Counted from the stretch's first letter, positions 1-7,424 are shown. The stretch is 50,838 nt of DNA from RGIG5579 sp045541915 (GCA_045541915.1 JAZQJZ010000025.1:1-50838); one strand, 5' to 3'. Translations and numbers: made by a program. Notes: generated by a model from the sequence alone, not told the origin.

Positions 1-84
1 TTTAAAAATCAATGGATCGCTATAAAAGGCGTTCACGATTATTTATCTATTTATACTGGACTTTTCGGAGATGTGACGGTATAG
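1..84 (+). CDS. possible 3' end of an upstream ORF (partial)
   Basis: Frame 1 is open from the window edge to a TAG at 82-84 (27 codons); the other two forward frames stop within the first 24 bases. The peptide has no motif I recognise. A mobile-element gene such as a recombinase could lie upstream, but that is only a guess from the neighbouring small genes. It may equally be chance. Confidence 0.15.
   Translation, partial: FKNQWIAIKGVHDYLSIYTGLFGDVTV
31..69 (+). repeat. duplicated leader block, copy 1
   Basis: GTTCAC plus AT-rich sequence at 31-51 matches 530-550 at 18 of 21 positions, and GACTTTTCGGA at 59-69 recurs exactly at 599-609. Each block precedes a small gene by 40-60 bases, so this looks like a repeated upstream module of the cassette. 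Confidence 0.5.
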
Positions 85-111
85 TGTTGTGCTACAAGGA
101 GGTGCAGCATT

Positions 112-243
112 ATGCCACGTATAAAAACAAAACCGAAACAGACAACTAAAAACAAACGAACGACCGTATCACCGGGAATAATCTCGGAGATGCGGTCGTT
201 TTGTTATGTGCAGAAGGAGGAAGATTATGAAGACATTGCTTGA
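112..243 (+). CDS. small basic protein, 43 aa
   Basis: This short ORF starts at an ATG 8-9 bases after a very strong ribosome binding site (AAGGAGGTGC). It ends in a TGA at 241-243, inside the start of the next gene (227), so the two could be translationally coupled. The N-terminal half is rich in Lys, Arg and Thr (MPRIKTKPKQ), recalling the basic start of clostridial serine recombinases, but no catalytic domain follows. It may be a leader peptide whose ribosome transit opens the hairpin at 159-200, or a recombinase stub. No function can be assigned from sequence. Confidence 0.4.
   Translation: MPRIKTKPKQTTKNKRTTVSPGIISEMRSFCYVQKEEDYEDIA
159..200 (+). promoter_or_regulatory. long hairpin before the DUF6809-like gene
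   Basis: AACGACCGTATC (159-170) pairs with GATGCGGTCGTT (189-200), with one G-U pair. Inside it CCGGGA pairs with TCTCGG around an ATAA loop. TTGTTATG follows, and the binding site of the next gene starts about 13 bases later. The hairpin lies inside the 43-aa ORF, the geometry of a translation-dependent attenuator. Confidence 0.45.
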
Positions 244-511
244 GGAATTTTGGTACGGAAATGTTAATCCGCAGGAGCAGAGTACCGAGGGTAATCGGGA
301 AATCAAAAATCTCCTGAACCTTATGGGTAAGAACCGGGACAACCTTTCCGCAACACTTACAGAAGAGCAGAAAGAAACCCTGGCAAAATACGATGATTGC
401 GTTAACGAAATGTACGGCATTATCGAGCGTGAGATATTTGCATACGGGTTCCGGCTCGGCGGTAGGTTGATGATGGAAACATTGACCGATTCTTTAGGAA
501 CGGAGATCTAA
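227..511 (+). CDS. DUF6809-like protein
   Basis: A 94-aa acidic protein starting at the ATG 6 bases after GAAGGAGGA; an upstream in-frame start at 206 has no binding site. The opening MKTLLEEFWYGN, the central run of EEQKETLAKYDDC and the end REIFAYGFRLGGRL are the pattern I know from short helical proteins annotated as DUF6809 in Clostridia. These are common near conjugative elements, prophages and serine recombinases. No catalytic motif, signal peptide or membrane segment is visible. Function unknown; mobile-element cargo is inferred from the family's usual neighbours and the small gene at 670. Confidence 0.65.
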   Translation: MKTLLEEFWYGNVNPQEQSTEGNREIKNLLNLMGKNRDNLSATLTEEQKETLAKYDDCVNEMYGIIEREIFAYGFRLGGRLMMETLTDSLGTEI

Positions 512-529
512 AATTGCGCAAAAATACCC

Positions 530-609
530 GTTCACAATAATTTATCAATTACCGCGTCTATTATAAGTAGACGCGGTGATTTTGTTTTTCGGGGACTTGA
601 CTTTTCGGA
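530..609 (+). repeat. duplicated leader block, copy 2
   Basis: Second copy of the block at 31-69. The two conserved parts (530-550 and 599-609) are about 40 bases further apart than in copy 1, and the extra sequence contains the perfect hairpin at 551-577. Confidence 0.5.
551..588 (+). terminator. hairpin terminator after the DUF6809-like gene
   Basis: ACCGCGTCTA (551-560) and TAGACGCGGT (568-577) form a perfect 10-bp stem with a 7-base loop, followed by GATTTTGTTTTT. It lies 39 bases after the stop at 511. Confidence 0.6.
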
Positions 610-669
610 AATTTTGAGCATCTTTATAAAACCAAGCCGCAGGGCTAATATTTTGAAAGAGGTGCTTTT

Positions 670-864
670 ATGAAAATCCAAAAGCCATTGCCGGGGATGA
701 CTCCCGAAGAAACCGAAAGACAGCTCCGCTATATGAACGCCGTCGTTATGTTCAAGGTAATGCACTCCCGCGGTATCATCAATGAAAATGAACTGCATTT
801 ATGCAAGGAGGAGATGTTGAAAAAGTACAAATCGCCCCTTGATCCGTACAAAGATGAGGTGTAA
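670..864 (+). CDS. small SHOCT-like protein
   Basis: A 64-aa protein with a binding site AGAGGTG 8 bases before its ATG. The core (MTPEETERQLRYMNAVVMF, then RGIINENELHLCKEEM) has the layout of short SHOCT-like proteins, in which a C-terminal helical hairpin reads roughly GLIT-x-EEF/Y-x-x-K-x-x-LL. In Clostridia such proteins sit beside serine recombinases and DUF6809 proteins on integrated elements, which fits here. The reaction or partner is unknown. No membrane segment or signal peptide is present. Confidence 0.55.
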   Translation: MKIQKPLPGMTPEETERQLRYMNAVVMFKVMHSRGIINENELHLCKEEMLKKYKSPLDPYKDEV

Positions 865-882
865 AAATGACTCGATTTTTGC

Positions 883-957
883 ATTTGACCCCCCTTGGGT
901 CGAAAAACGGCATTTTTGACCCCCCTAACCCCCAAAAACGAGAAATTTGACCCCCCT
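883..957. repeat. three TTTGACCCCCC repeats
   Basis: TTTGACCCCCCT or a one-base variant occurs at 884-895, 914-926 and 946-957, each preceded by A/T-rich sequence; copies 2 and 3 are also preceded by AAAAACG. CGATTTTTG flanks the set on both sides (about 873-881 and 960-968). The block separates the cassette genes from the chromosomal gene at 1041 and may be an element end or protein-binding array. Confidence 0.6.
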
Positions 958-993
958 CTCGATTTTTGTATCAAAATTAGCCGTCATCTTCAT

Positions 994-1027
994 AAAAAAG
1001 GTCATACCGTTTGGTATGACCTTTTTT
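994..1027 (-). terminator. terminator of the 4124-1041 operon, possibly bidirectional
   Basis: AAAAAAGGTCATACC pairs with GGTATGACCTTTTTT around GTTT. Both sides carry runs, so it can stop transcription from either direction. It lies 14 bases beyond the stop of the minus-strand gene at 1041. Confidence 0.85.
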
Positions 1028-1040
1028 GAATGATTGTGAT

Positions 1041-1967
1041 TTATTTTTTGTTTTTTTCTTTGGCTCTTTTGTCGTTGATGATCTGCATATGCTCGGCGGT
1101 GATCAGGTCCACGCGGTTTTCCTTCGCCCAATCCACACATCCTTTGAGCACAAGGGGAAGGAACACTCTAGGAACTGCAAGAACGGTTTGCAAAGCGTCA
1201 TCCGTGAATTTCACTTTGTCATCCACGCGGTCGGCGGCATAGCGGACCGATTCCAGAGAAGCTTTGCGCATTTGCAGAAGTTCGGCTCTCATTCTGGTTT
1301 TTCGATGAAACCAGAAATTCTTGCTGTCACGGTAGCCGTAATCCACGGGAAGAGGAGGAAAATCTTTGGCGCGAACACCGTTGATAATGGCATCGCGATA
1401 TTTCTTTTTCATCAAGATCTTATCCACGCGGAGAATAAAATGAGCACCGAATTTACTGGTGATTCCGTTGAAATCGTGATAGGGGCCTTCGTAGCCGTTC
1501 AACTCCCCCGGAAGATCCTTGTCAGCGCCGTCCAATTCTCGCATCCAAGTACATTCCACTGCCTGGATGGCATCGGTCAAAACCATGGGTCTTTCCTCCC
1601 CGGTTTCTTCCTGAATCAAGCTCGTTTCCAGCTTGAATTTACACTTTGGCATCTTTTCCGACGGCTTATCCCCCGGCCAGGAAAGCTTTACCGCTTCCTT
1701 AAAGGTGGAGGGCTTATCGTCGATAAAATTCAATGTGCATTTTCCGTTCCGGAGAATGTTTTGGGCGGTATTGGAGGAATTTCTGCAGCAAAGAAGCATG
1801 GCATAATAATCCTTACCGGCCACATAATAAGGCTGAACCAATGAATAGGGGCCCAGGGTGGTGCTGCCATCCTGACAAAGCGTGCTGATGATCACCGTAG
1901 GCATAGGAAAATAAAGAGAGGTCTGATAAAAATTATCCACAATTCTCAAATTTTCAAAGCTACTCAT
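1041..1967 (-). CDS. flavin reductase-like protein with PCP_red-type C-terminus
   Basis: A 308-aa protein. The start at 1967 follows AAGGAGCATTTCC; upstream in-frame starts overlap the preceding gene and lack a binding site. Residues 1-200 read as an FMN-binding split barrel of the flavin reductase type (STLCQDGSTTLGPYSLVQP, then a CCRNSSNTAQNI stretch). The last 50 residues (DDALQTVLAVPRVFLPLVLK, then CVDWAKENRVDLITAEHMQ) resemble the small helical PCP_red domain seen at the C-terminus of nitrogenase-like reductase subunits. This second match is from memory of the consensus and less certain. It is the last gene of the minus-strand group, 14 bases after the GNAT gene. Substrate unknown. Confidence 0.65.
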   Translation of the reverse strand: MSSFENLRIVDNFYQTSLYFPMPTVIISTLCQDGSTTLGPYSLVQPYYVAGKDYYAMLLCCRNSSNTAQNILRNGKCTLNFIDDKPSTFKEAVKLSWPGDKPSEKMPKCKFKLETSLIQEETGEERPMVLTDAIQAVECTWMRELDGADKDLPGELNGYEGPYHDFNGITSKFGAHFILRVDKILMKKKYRDAIINGVRAKDFPPLPVDYGYRDSKNFWFHRKTRMRAELLQMRKASLESVRYAADRVDDKVKFTDDALQTVLAVPRVFLPLVLKGCVDWAKENRVDLITAEHMQIINDKRAKEKNKK

Positions 1968-1981
1968 GGAAATGCTCCTTT

Positions 1982-2539
1982 TCAAACTGTCTTTTGCAAA
2001 AAATGGATCTGGTTCCACCTTTCACGGGTCAACAACGAAACATGGCCCGTACGGATCTCATTGACAAGCGAAACATCAATTCCTTCGGTGGTATGGTGAT
2101 AGACAAAGCCCAATTTTTCCTGTACCCGACGGGACTTTTCATTTCCATCGTAATAGCCGCACCAGACGGCACGCATTCCGAGTGATTCGAATGCATAATG
2201 CAAAAGCGCACAAGCGGCTTCAGGGATCAAGCCTTGACCCCAAAAGGGCCGGCCGATCCAGTATCCCAATTCGCACTCGTCCTCCCGATCGGTCAGATCT
2301 GTCTGCCCCTTCAGCTTCAGGCCGATGCTGCCAATGGCTACGCCGTCCTTTTGACAAACGGCATAGGTTTCCGGCATCATCAGGACATTTTCAATGATCT
2401 GACGGCTGTTATCCAAACTGGTATGAGGCGGCCATCCGGCAGGGGGTCCCACCAGAGGATCCTTAGCATACTGATACAGAGATTTCGCATCCTTCTCTTG
2501 CCAGGGCCGAAGAAGGAGTCTTTCTGTTTCCAATATCAT
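1982..2539 (-). CDS. GNAT family N-acetyltransferase (RimJ/RimL-like)
   Basis: A 185-aa protein starting MILETERLLLRPW, the usual opening of RimJ/RimL-type acetyltransferases. The acetyl-CoA loop region is GYWIGRPFWGQGLIPEA near the middle, followed by the helix-strand NEKSRRVQEKLGF. Such enzymes move acetyl from acetyl-CoA to an amine of a protein N-terminus, drug or metabolite; the acceptor cannot be told here. It starts 8 bases after the kdgK stop without a clear binding site, so it is probably read by coupling within the eda-kdgK transcript. Confidence 0.85.
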   Translation of the reverse strand: MILETERLLLRPWQEKDAKSLYQYAKDPLVGPPAGWPPHTSLDNSRQIIENVLMMPETYAVCQKDGVAIGSIGLKLKGQTDLTDREDECELGYWIGRPFWGQGLIPEAACALLHYAFESLGMRAVWCGYYDGNEKSRRVQEKLGFVYHHTTEGIDVSLVNEIRTGHVSLLTRERWNQIHFLQKTV

Positions 2540-2547
2540 ATTAGAAA

Positions 2548-3570
2548 TTATCTTTGGACTCTTCCGGAACCGTCGCCGCCGGCAAGCTTTTCCACCTCGG
2601 AAACGCTGACGCGGTTATAGTCTCCCTCCACACTGTGCTTCAACGCGGAGGCTGCCACTGCAAATTCAATGGCGCTCTGGGTATCCTTTCCGTTCAGAAG
2701 GGCATAAATCAAGCCGCCGCCAAAGGAATCTCCACCGCCGACACGGTCCACAATGTGAAGATGATAGGTTTTGGAGAAGCAATAGTTTTCTCCATCGTAA
2801 AGCATTCCGGCCCAATCGTTATCGTTGGCAGAAATGGAAGAACGAAGGGTGATGGCAACCTTTTCAAAGCCAAAGCGGTCTGCCAGCTGCTTTGCTACGG
2901 ATTTGTATCCGTTGTGATCCAGCTTACCACCGTAAATATCGGTATTCTCTGCTTCAATTCCGAAGACGTCCTTGGCATCCTCTTCGTTGGAAATACAAAC
3001 ATCCACATACTGGCAAAGATCGGTCATGGCCTCTCTTGCCTCTGCGCGAGTCCAAAGCTTGCCGCGATAGTTCAAGTCACAGGAGATCTTCACGCCTCTT
3101 TTCTTGGCCGCAATGCACGCCTCGCGGCAGATCTGCACCAGATTGCTACCCAGCGCGGGCGTAATTCCCGTAAAGTGGAACCAATCGGCTCCGTCAAAAA
3201 TGCTATCCCAATCAAAATCGGCAGCGCTTGCTTCCTGGATGGCAGAGTGAGCACGGTCATAAATACAAACCGAGCCTCTTTGAGAAGCACCCTTTTCCAA
3301 GAAATAGATGCCCACACGGTCGCCACCGCGCACGATTTTGGAGGTATCTACGCCGAAATAGCGAAGAGAATCCACAGCTGCCTGGCCGATGGCGTGCTGA
3401 GGAAGCTTGGTCACATAAACACTGTCAAGGCCGTAATTGGCAAGAGAAACGGCAACGTTTGCCTCACCGCCGCCAAAGGTGGCCTGCATCTGATCGTTCT
3501 GGAAGAAACGGTAATAACCGTTGGGCGCAAGTCGGAGCATCAATTCTCCAAAGGTAACAACTCTTTTCAT
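2548..3570 (-). CDS. kdgK: 2-keto-3-deoxygluconate kinase
   Basis: A 340-aa PfkB/ribokinase-fold sugar kinase. The N-terminal substrate strand is MKRVVTFGELMLRLAP, followed by the glycine signature FGGGEANVAVSLA. The C-terminal ATP/catalytic signature is DRVGGGDSFGGGL, where Asp is the catalytic base. It would phosphorylate 2-keto-3-deoxygluconate to KDPG, the substrate of the aldolase encoded just upstream; the two genes overlap by 4 bases (ATGA). The sequence alone cannot exclude another ketose or fructose kinase, but the neighbour makes KDG the best assignment. Cytoplasmic. Confidence 0.88.
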   Translation of the reverse strand: MKRVVTFGELMLRLAPNGYYRFFQNDQMQATFGGGEANVAVSLANYGLDSVYVTKLPQHAIGQAAVDSLRYFGVDTSKIVRGGDRVGIYFLEKGASQRGSVCIYDRAHSAIQEASAADFDWDSIFDGADWFHFTGITPALGSNLVQICREACIAAKKRGVKISCDLNYRGKLWTRAEAREAMTDLCQYVDVCISNEEDAKDVFGIEAENTDIYGGKLDHNGYKSVAKQLADRFGFEKVAITLRSSISANDNDWAGMLYDGENYCFSKTYHLHIVDRVGGGDSFGGGLIYALLNGKDTQSAIEFAVAASALKHSVEGDYNRVSVSEVEKLAGGDGSGRVQR

Positions 3571-4124
3571 TTTTCTGCCTCCATTTTTTCCAAAGATTCT
3601 TTTACGAAAAAGCTCCCTCCGATGGCTGCGATCTTATCGAATGCAAGGAACTCGTCGATATTGCTGCGATCCACACCGCCGGTGGGAATGAATTTCACCT
3701 GGGGGAACGGAGCAGAAAGAGCCTTGAGGGCTTTCAGACCGCCATAGATATTTGCCGGGAAGAATTTCACCGTCGTGATTCCCAGATCCAGTGCTGCCAT
3801 AATTTCAGTGGGCGTGACACAGCCTGGATAATAAGGAATTCCCTTCTCCTTGCAGATCTTTGCCACATCAACCGAAAGGCCGGGAGACACGATAAAGGTA
3901 GCACCTGCTGCCAGAGCTTCTTGGCACTGCTTGGCATTGATGACCGTGCCGGCACCAATTTCCATTTCAGGATAGTTTTTCACTGCATAAGAAATGGCCT
4001 CTGCAGCACAAGCGGTACGGAAGGTAATCTCAGCACAATGAATTCCATTGTTCTTCAGGGCGGTAAGGATCTTATCCGTTTCGCCAAGCTCTTTGATCAC
4101 CACGACGGGAATTAGTTTTTCCAT
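3567..4124 (-). CDS. eda: KDPG/KHG aldolase, short at the C-terminus
   Basis: A class I aldolase splitting 2-keto-3-deoxy-6-phosphogluconate into pyruvate and glyceraldehyde 3-phosphate. Family landmarks are AEITFRT (catalytic Glu), GAGTVIN, VSPGL, TVKFFPAN (Schiff-base Lys) and PTGGV. The start follows AAGGAGAAAACAAC. At 185 aa it is about 25 residues shorter than E. coli Eda; it ends soon after GGSFFV and lacks the usual last helix, because the frame runs into kdgK with a 4-base overlap. It heads the eda-kdgK-GNAT-flavoprotein transcript. Confidence 0.9.
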   Translation of the reverse strand: MEKLIPVVVIKELGETDKILTALKNNGIHCAEITFRTACAAEAISYAVKNYPEMEIGAGTVINAKQCQEALAAGATFIVSPGLSVDVAKICKEKGIPYYPGCVTPTEIMAALDLGITTVKFFPANIYGGLKALKALSAPFPQVKFIPTGGVDRSNIDEFLAFDKIAAIGGSFFVKESLEKMEAEK

Positions 4125-4161
4125 GTTGTTTTCTCCTTCTTTATGTTCATTTTGATTTTAC

Positions 4162-4201
4162 TTGATATTTAAATTTTATCAAAAACCAAACCGAATGAAA
4201 A
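4162..4201 (-). promoter_or_regulatory. promoter of eda with palindrome over the -10
   Basis: On the minus strand TTTTCA (4201-4196) and TAAAAT (4178-4173) are 17 bases apart. TTGATA (4162-4167) and TATCAA (4177-4182) form an inverted repeat with a 9-base centre covering the -10, a plausible operator. The -35 is weak, fitting a regulated promoter. Confidence 0.4.
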
Positions 4202-4286
4202 GGGCAAATGCGATTATTTTTAACACAATTCGATCACTTATAAAATTATCCTATCGGGATTTGTTTTATCGTTTCAGACCCTTTTT

Positions 4287-5540
4287 TTATGTCAGCTGAC
4301 GCTGGGACAGCCGATATTCCTTGGGCGTTTTTCCCATTTGCTTTTTGAACAGCTTGGAAAAATACTGCACATCCATAATGCCGCAATGCTGCGCCACCGT
4401 TTGCACCTGCAGATGCGTGGTATCCAGGAGACTTGCCGCATAGGAAATTCGCTTTTCCCGGATGTATTCTGACAGGGTTTTTCCGGTTTCTTTTTTAAAC
4501 AGGCTGGAAAGATAGGCCGGGCTGATGCTTTGCTGCTTTGCCAGAGTTCCCAGCGAAAGGTCGGCGGAAAGATCGCTTTCGATTAAAAGAATTGCCTTCT
4601 GGATCACCGGTGAAAAGTTTCGGATGGCGTGCTTTCGCACCAGTTTGCAATAGGATCGAAACATTTCTATCATTAAGGCGCCATTTTCCGAAAGCGAGGA
4701 AAGATGCTCAATCCGGTGCGCAAAGTCAGAGGACATTTTATCAATATGAACCGGATGCACTCCGCCCTGCTCTGCTGCTTTCCTTAGGAGTGTATTCATT
4801 ATAATACCATAGTTTTTGGCATTTCTCAAGGGGTCAGATACGCGTTTTTCAAACAATTTATCAGAAAAAGAAAGCATTTTATCGGAAAACAGGCTCAAAA
4901 GAGTCTTTTCCTTATGCAGTTGGCCTTTTGCCACCGCTTCCATCAATTCGTTTTCAAACTGATAGCGGATCTCCATGGTCTTGATATTCATCCATTCCTC
5001 ATCGAAGCGATCCCTGGATTCGGTATCCGGCAAGCTGGGCAGAACCGCACTTTCCATGGCATTGACATTGTAAATAGAAAAGGAAGAGGTTTCCCAAAGA
5101 TGCTCACAGAAGGTATCTAACATTACAAACACAGAATCCCCCTCGGAAAGCACCGGAACATTCTGATAAAGCTGTTTAAAATAGCGCTGAGACTTGGGCG
5201 GCACACCAATTCGCTCCCCCATCTCCAAAAAATGATGGGAAGAAATGGGCTCTAACAGATACGGCCCCACCAAAAGCACCGATCCTTCCCTTCGTTGAGA
5301 AAGGGGCAGATAAAGATAGCAAAACTGGTATTCATCGGTGTATTTATACAATGTTTTTTCCCGGAGCAAACCGATTCGGTTTTTCACTGTATTCTTTTTC
5401 TCCAGTCTTGCCGACAAAATTTCCCAAATGGGGGAATCCATCGCTTGATGAATGGGCTCAAAGGGTGAGATAATGCCGGAGGCAATACGACAACGCTTCA
5501 GCGTATCACGCAAGAGCTGTAATTCCTTTTCCCATTCCAT
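4287..5540 (-). CDS. AraC family transcriptional regulator
   Basis: A 417-aa regulator. About residues 305-417 form two helix-turn-helix units: LSLGTLAKQQSISPAYLSSL and VQTVAQHCGIMDVQYFSKLF, followed by KKQMGKTPKEYR, the AraC/XylS hallmark. The first 300 residues are a sensor-type region without transmembrane segments, containing YLPLSQRREGSVLLVGPYLL, which I associate with clostridial AraC proteins next to glycosidase and sugar transporter genes. It faces the GPH transporter and glycosidase across 252 bases and probably activates them in response to a sugar. It also lies upstream of eda-kdgK and could control them. Confidence 0.88.
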   Translation of the reverse strand: MEWEKELQLLRDTLKRCRIASGIISPFEPIHQAMDSPIWEILSARLEKKNTVKNRIGLLREKTLYKYTDEYQFCYLYLPLSQRREGSVLLVGPYLLEPISSHHFLEMGERIGVPPKSQRYFKQLYQNVPVLSEGDSVFVMLDTFCEHLWETSSFSIYNVNAMESAVLPSLPDTESRDRFDEEWMNIKTMEIRYQFENELMEAVAKGQLHKEKTLLSLFSDKMLSFSDKLFEKRVSDPLRNAKNYGIIMNTLLRKAAEQGGVHPVHIDKMSSDFAHRIEHLSSLSENGALMIEMFRSYCKLVRKHAIRNFSPVIQKAILLIESDLSADLSLGTLAKQQSISPAYLSSLFKKETGKTLSEYIREKRISYAASLLDTTHLQVQTVAQHCGIMDVQYFSKLFKKQMGKTPKEYRLSQRQLT

Positions 5541-5680
5541 TGTCTCATTCCTCCCGGATTTTTGCGCAAATTAGCTCAATCTTTTTCACATTGTAGCACA
5601 TTTTTTGTTTAACTGCAACAGAATTGATGAAACAAGATGTTAAAAAAATACAAAAATACATAAAAATATTACTCACGATA

Positions 5681-5740
5681 TTGGATAAAATCGTTTATAC
5701 TAAAAAATGACAAGACGGTTTATACTATGAATAAAATCGG
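5681..5740 (+). promoter_or_regulatory. direct repeats and possible promoter before the GPH transporter
   Basis: GTTTATACTA occurs at 5693-5702 and again at 5718-5727, an offset of 25 bases; ATAAAATCG flanks at 5686-5693 and 5732-5739. TATACT within each copy could act as a -10, but neither has a good -35, as expected for an activator-dependent promoter. Likely AraC-type half-sites. Confidence 0.4.
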
Positions 5741-5792
5741 ATGTAGAAACCACCGAAATGTCAAAATGAAAAACATTAAGAGGAGAGCGACA

Positions 5793-7367
5793 ATGAAAAA
5801 AGAAACCAAATTGGATGCCAAAGGCCATCGCAAATTTGGCATGCGAGACAAAGTGGCTTATGCCGCCGGCGACTTTGGTTGCAACATGAGTTTTGCCCTC
5901 AAAGGAACCGTTCAGACCTTCTGGCTCGTTTACATGATGATCGAGACGGGTCTGCTTTCCATCCTGCTTCTTCTGGTCCAGATCTGGGATGCAGTCAATG
6001 ATCCGCTGATCGGCTCTATGATCGATGCTGACAGAAGAAAATACAAAATGGGTAAATTCAAGACCTATATTTTCATCGGCGCTTGCGGTCTTTTGGTTGC
6101 CGGCGCAGCGGTCTTCCTCCCCTTCCCCAATGCACCTGTGGTCATCAAGGCGATCCTGTTTGTGGTAGGCTACATCATTTGGGATGCTTGCTACACTGTG
6201 GCAAACGTTCCTTACGGCTCTATGCTTTCCCTGGTCACGGACAACAAGATCGAGCAGGCCGAGCTTTCCACCTGGCGTTCCATTGGCTCCATGGTGGGCG
6301 GCATGATTCCCGGCATCGTGCTTCCCATGCTCATTTGGGAAAAGGTAAACTATGACGGAACCACCGATTTTCTGAACAAGATCGAAATTCCTGCAGGCTT
6401 TGACAAGACACAGTTTTTGACCAATCCCAAAACCGGTCTTCCCTATGAGATCGGCGAAGCCGTTTTGAACCCGGCCACCGGCAAGCAAGTGGAAATCTTG
6501 TTGGGCGACAAGGTGTTCTGGGCTGCGCTCATTATGGGCGTGATGGGCTTTATTGCCTTTATGTTTATGATCAAGAAGATCACCATTCGAGTAGATGAAA
6601 ACTCCGTAAAGACCAACGAAAGTGCCGGAAAGTTCAACATCCTCAAGGCGTTTGGCAACTTTATGAAGAACCGCCCTGCAGTGGGTGCTACCATTGCTGC
6701 TATGGGTATGTTCCTTGGTATGCAGTCTGCTACCACCGCCACCACCATTATGTTTGCAACCTATTTCGGCCAGGCCTCTATGTCCGGTTTGGTGCAGGTG
6801 GTTGGCTTCCTCCCCATGTTCCTGTTTATGCCTTTCATTAAAAAGATCGTGGGCAAATTCGGAAAGAAAGAAGCCTCTGTTGTGGGCACTCTCGTTTCCT
6901 TGGCAGGCGGCATTGTCATGCTGATCTTCCCCATGGTTCCCTTCGATTTCGCACTTCCCGTTTACATGGTCGGTTTGGTGCTCTTCGGTCTTGGAATGGG
7001 TGTTTACACCTGCGTTTCCTGGGCATTGATGGGCGATGCCATTGACTATAACGAATGGAAATTCGGAACCAGAGAAGAGGGCACCGTTTACTCTCTCCAC
7101 TCCTTCTTCCGTAAGCTGGCGCAGGGTGTTGGCCCTTCCGTGGTTCTTCTGATCATGGGCGCACTGGGTTATGTGGAAAGCCTTGGTACCATCGGTCAGT
7201 CTGCCGAGACGGCATACAATATGTGTTGGCTGGTTGCCGGCCTTTACCTCTTCAGCGCAGTTCTGCAGTTTATCGGCCTTGCTTTCATCTACAATCTGGA
7301 TAAAAAGACCCTGAACAAAATGAACGAAGACCTTGCTGCAAAAAGAGGGGCAGAAGAAACCATTTAA
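5793..7367 (+). CDS. GPH family glycoside/sugar:cation symporter (MFS)
   Basis: A 524-aa, 12-segment transporter of the glycoside-pentoside-hexuronide family. The start at 5793 follows AGGAG; an upstream ATG at 5727 lies in the putative control repeats. Family landmarks are KVAYAAGDFGCN at the N-terminus, IWDAVNDPLIGSMID after the second segment and GDAIDYNEWKFG late in the protein. There is an enlarged loop (about residues 185-245) between central segments. It would import a glycoside with Na+ or H+, and the glycosidase gene 95 bases downstream would cleave it in the cytoplasm. The sugar is not identified. Confidence 0.88.
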   Translation: MKKETKLDAKGHRKFGMRDKVAYAAGDFGCNMSFALKGTVQTFWLVYMMIETGLLSILLLLVQIWDAVNDPLIGSMIDADRRKYKMGKFKTYIFIGACGLLVAGAAVFLPFPNAPVVIKAILFVVGYIIWDACYTVANVPYGSMLSLVTDNKIEQAELSTWRSIGSMVGGMIPGIVLPMLIWEKVNYDGTTDFLNKIEIPAGFDKTQFLTNPKTGLPYEIGEAVLNPATGKQVEILLGDKVFWAALIMGVMGFIAFMFMIKKITIRVDENSVKTNESAGKFNILKAFGNFMKNRPAVGATIAAMGMFLGMQSATTATTIMFATYFGQASMSGLVQVVGFLPMFLFMPFIKKIVGKFGKKEASVVGTLVSLAGGIVMLIFPMVPFDFALPVYMVGLVLFGLGMGVYTCVSWALMGDAIDYNEWKFGTREEGTVYSLHSFFRKLAQGVGPSVVLLIMGALGYVESLGTIGQSAETAYNMCWLVAGLYLFSAVLQFIGLAFIYNLDKKTLNKMNEDLAAKRGAEETI

Positions 7368-7389
7368 TATCACAATCAAGTTTGGTCAC

Positions 7390-7424
7390 AAATGTCCGTC
7401 AGTTTTTCTGCCGGACATTTTGTG
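7390..7424 (+). promoter_or_regulatory. intergenic hairpin between transporter and glycosidase
   Basis: AAATGTCCG (7390-7398) pairs with CGGACATTT (7412-7420), with CAG/CTG pairing inside the loop and TTGTG after it. It could be a partial terminator setting the ratio of the two products, or a processing hairpin. Confidence 0.45.

Noticed and set aside
1..990. Intact transposase or recombinase
   Set aside because: None of the small ORFs carries a catalytic domain; any integrase would have to lie before position 1.
5700..7379. 559-codon minus-strand ORF opposite the GPH transporter
   Set aside because: It mirrors a strong transporter gene with family motifs, its peptide is rich in His/Gln/Asn as expected from reading the opposite strand, and it has no binding site.
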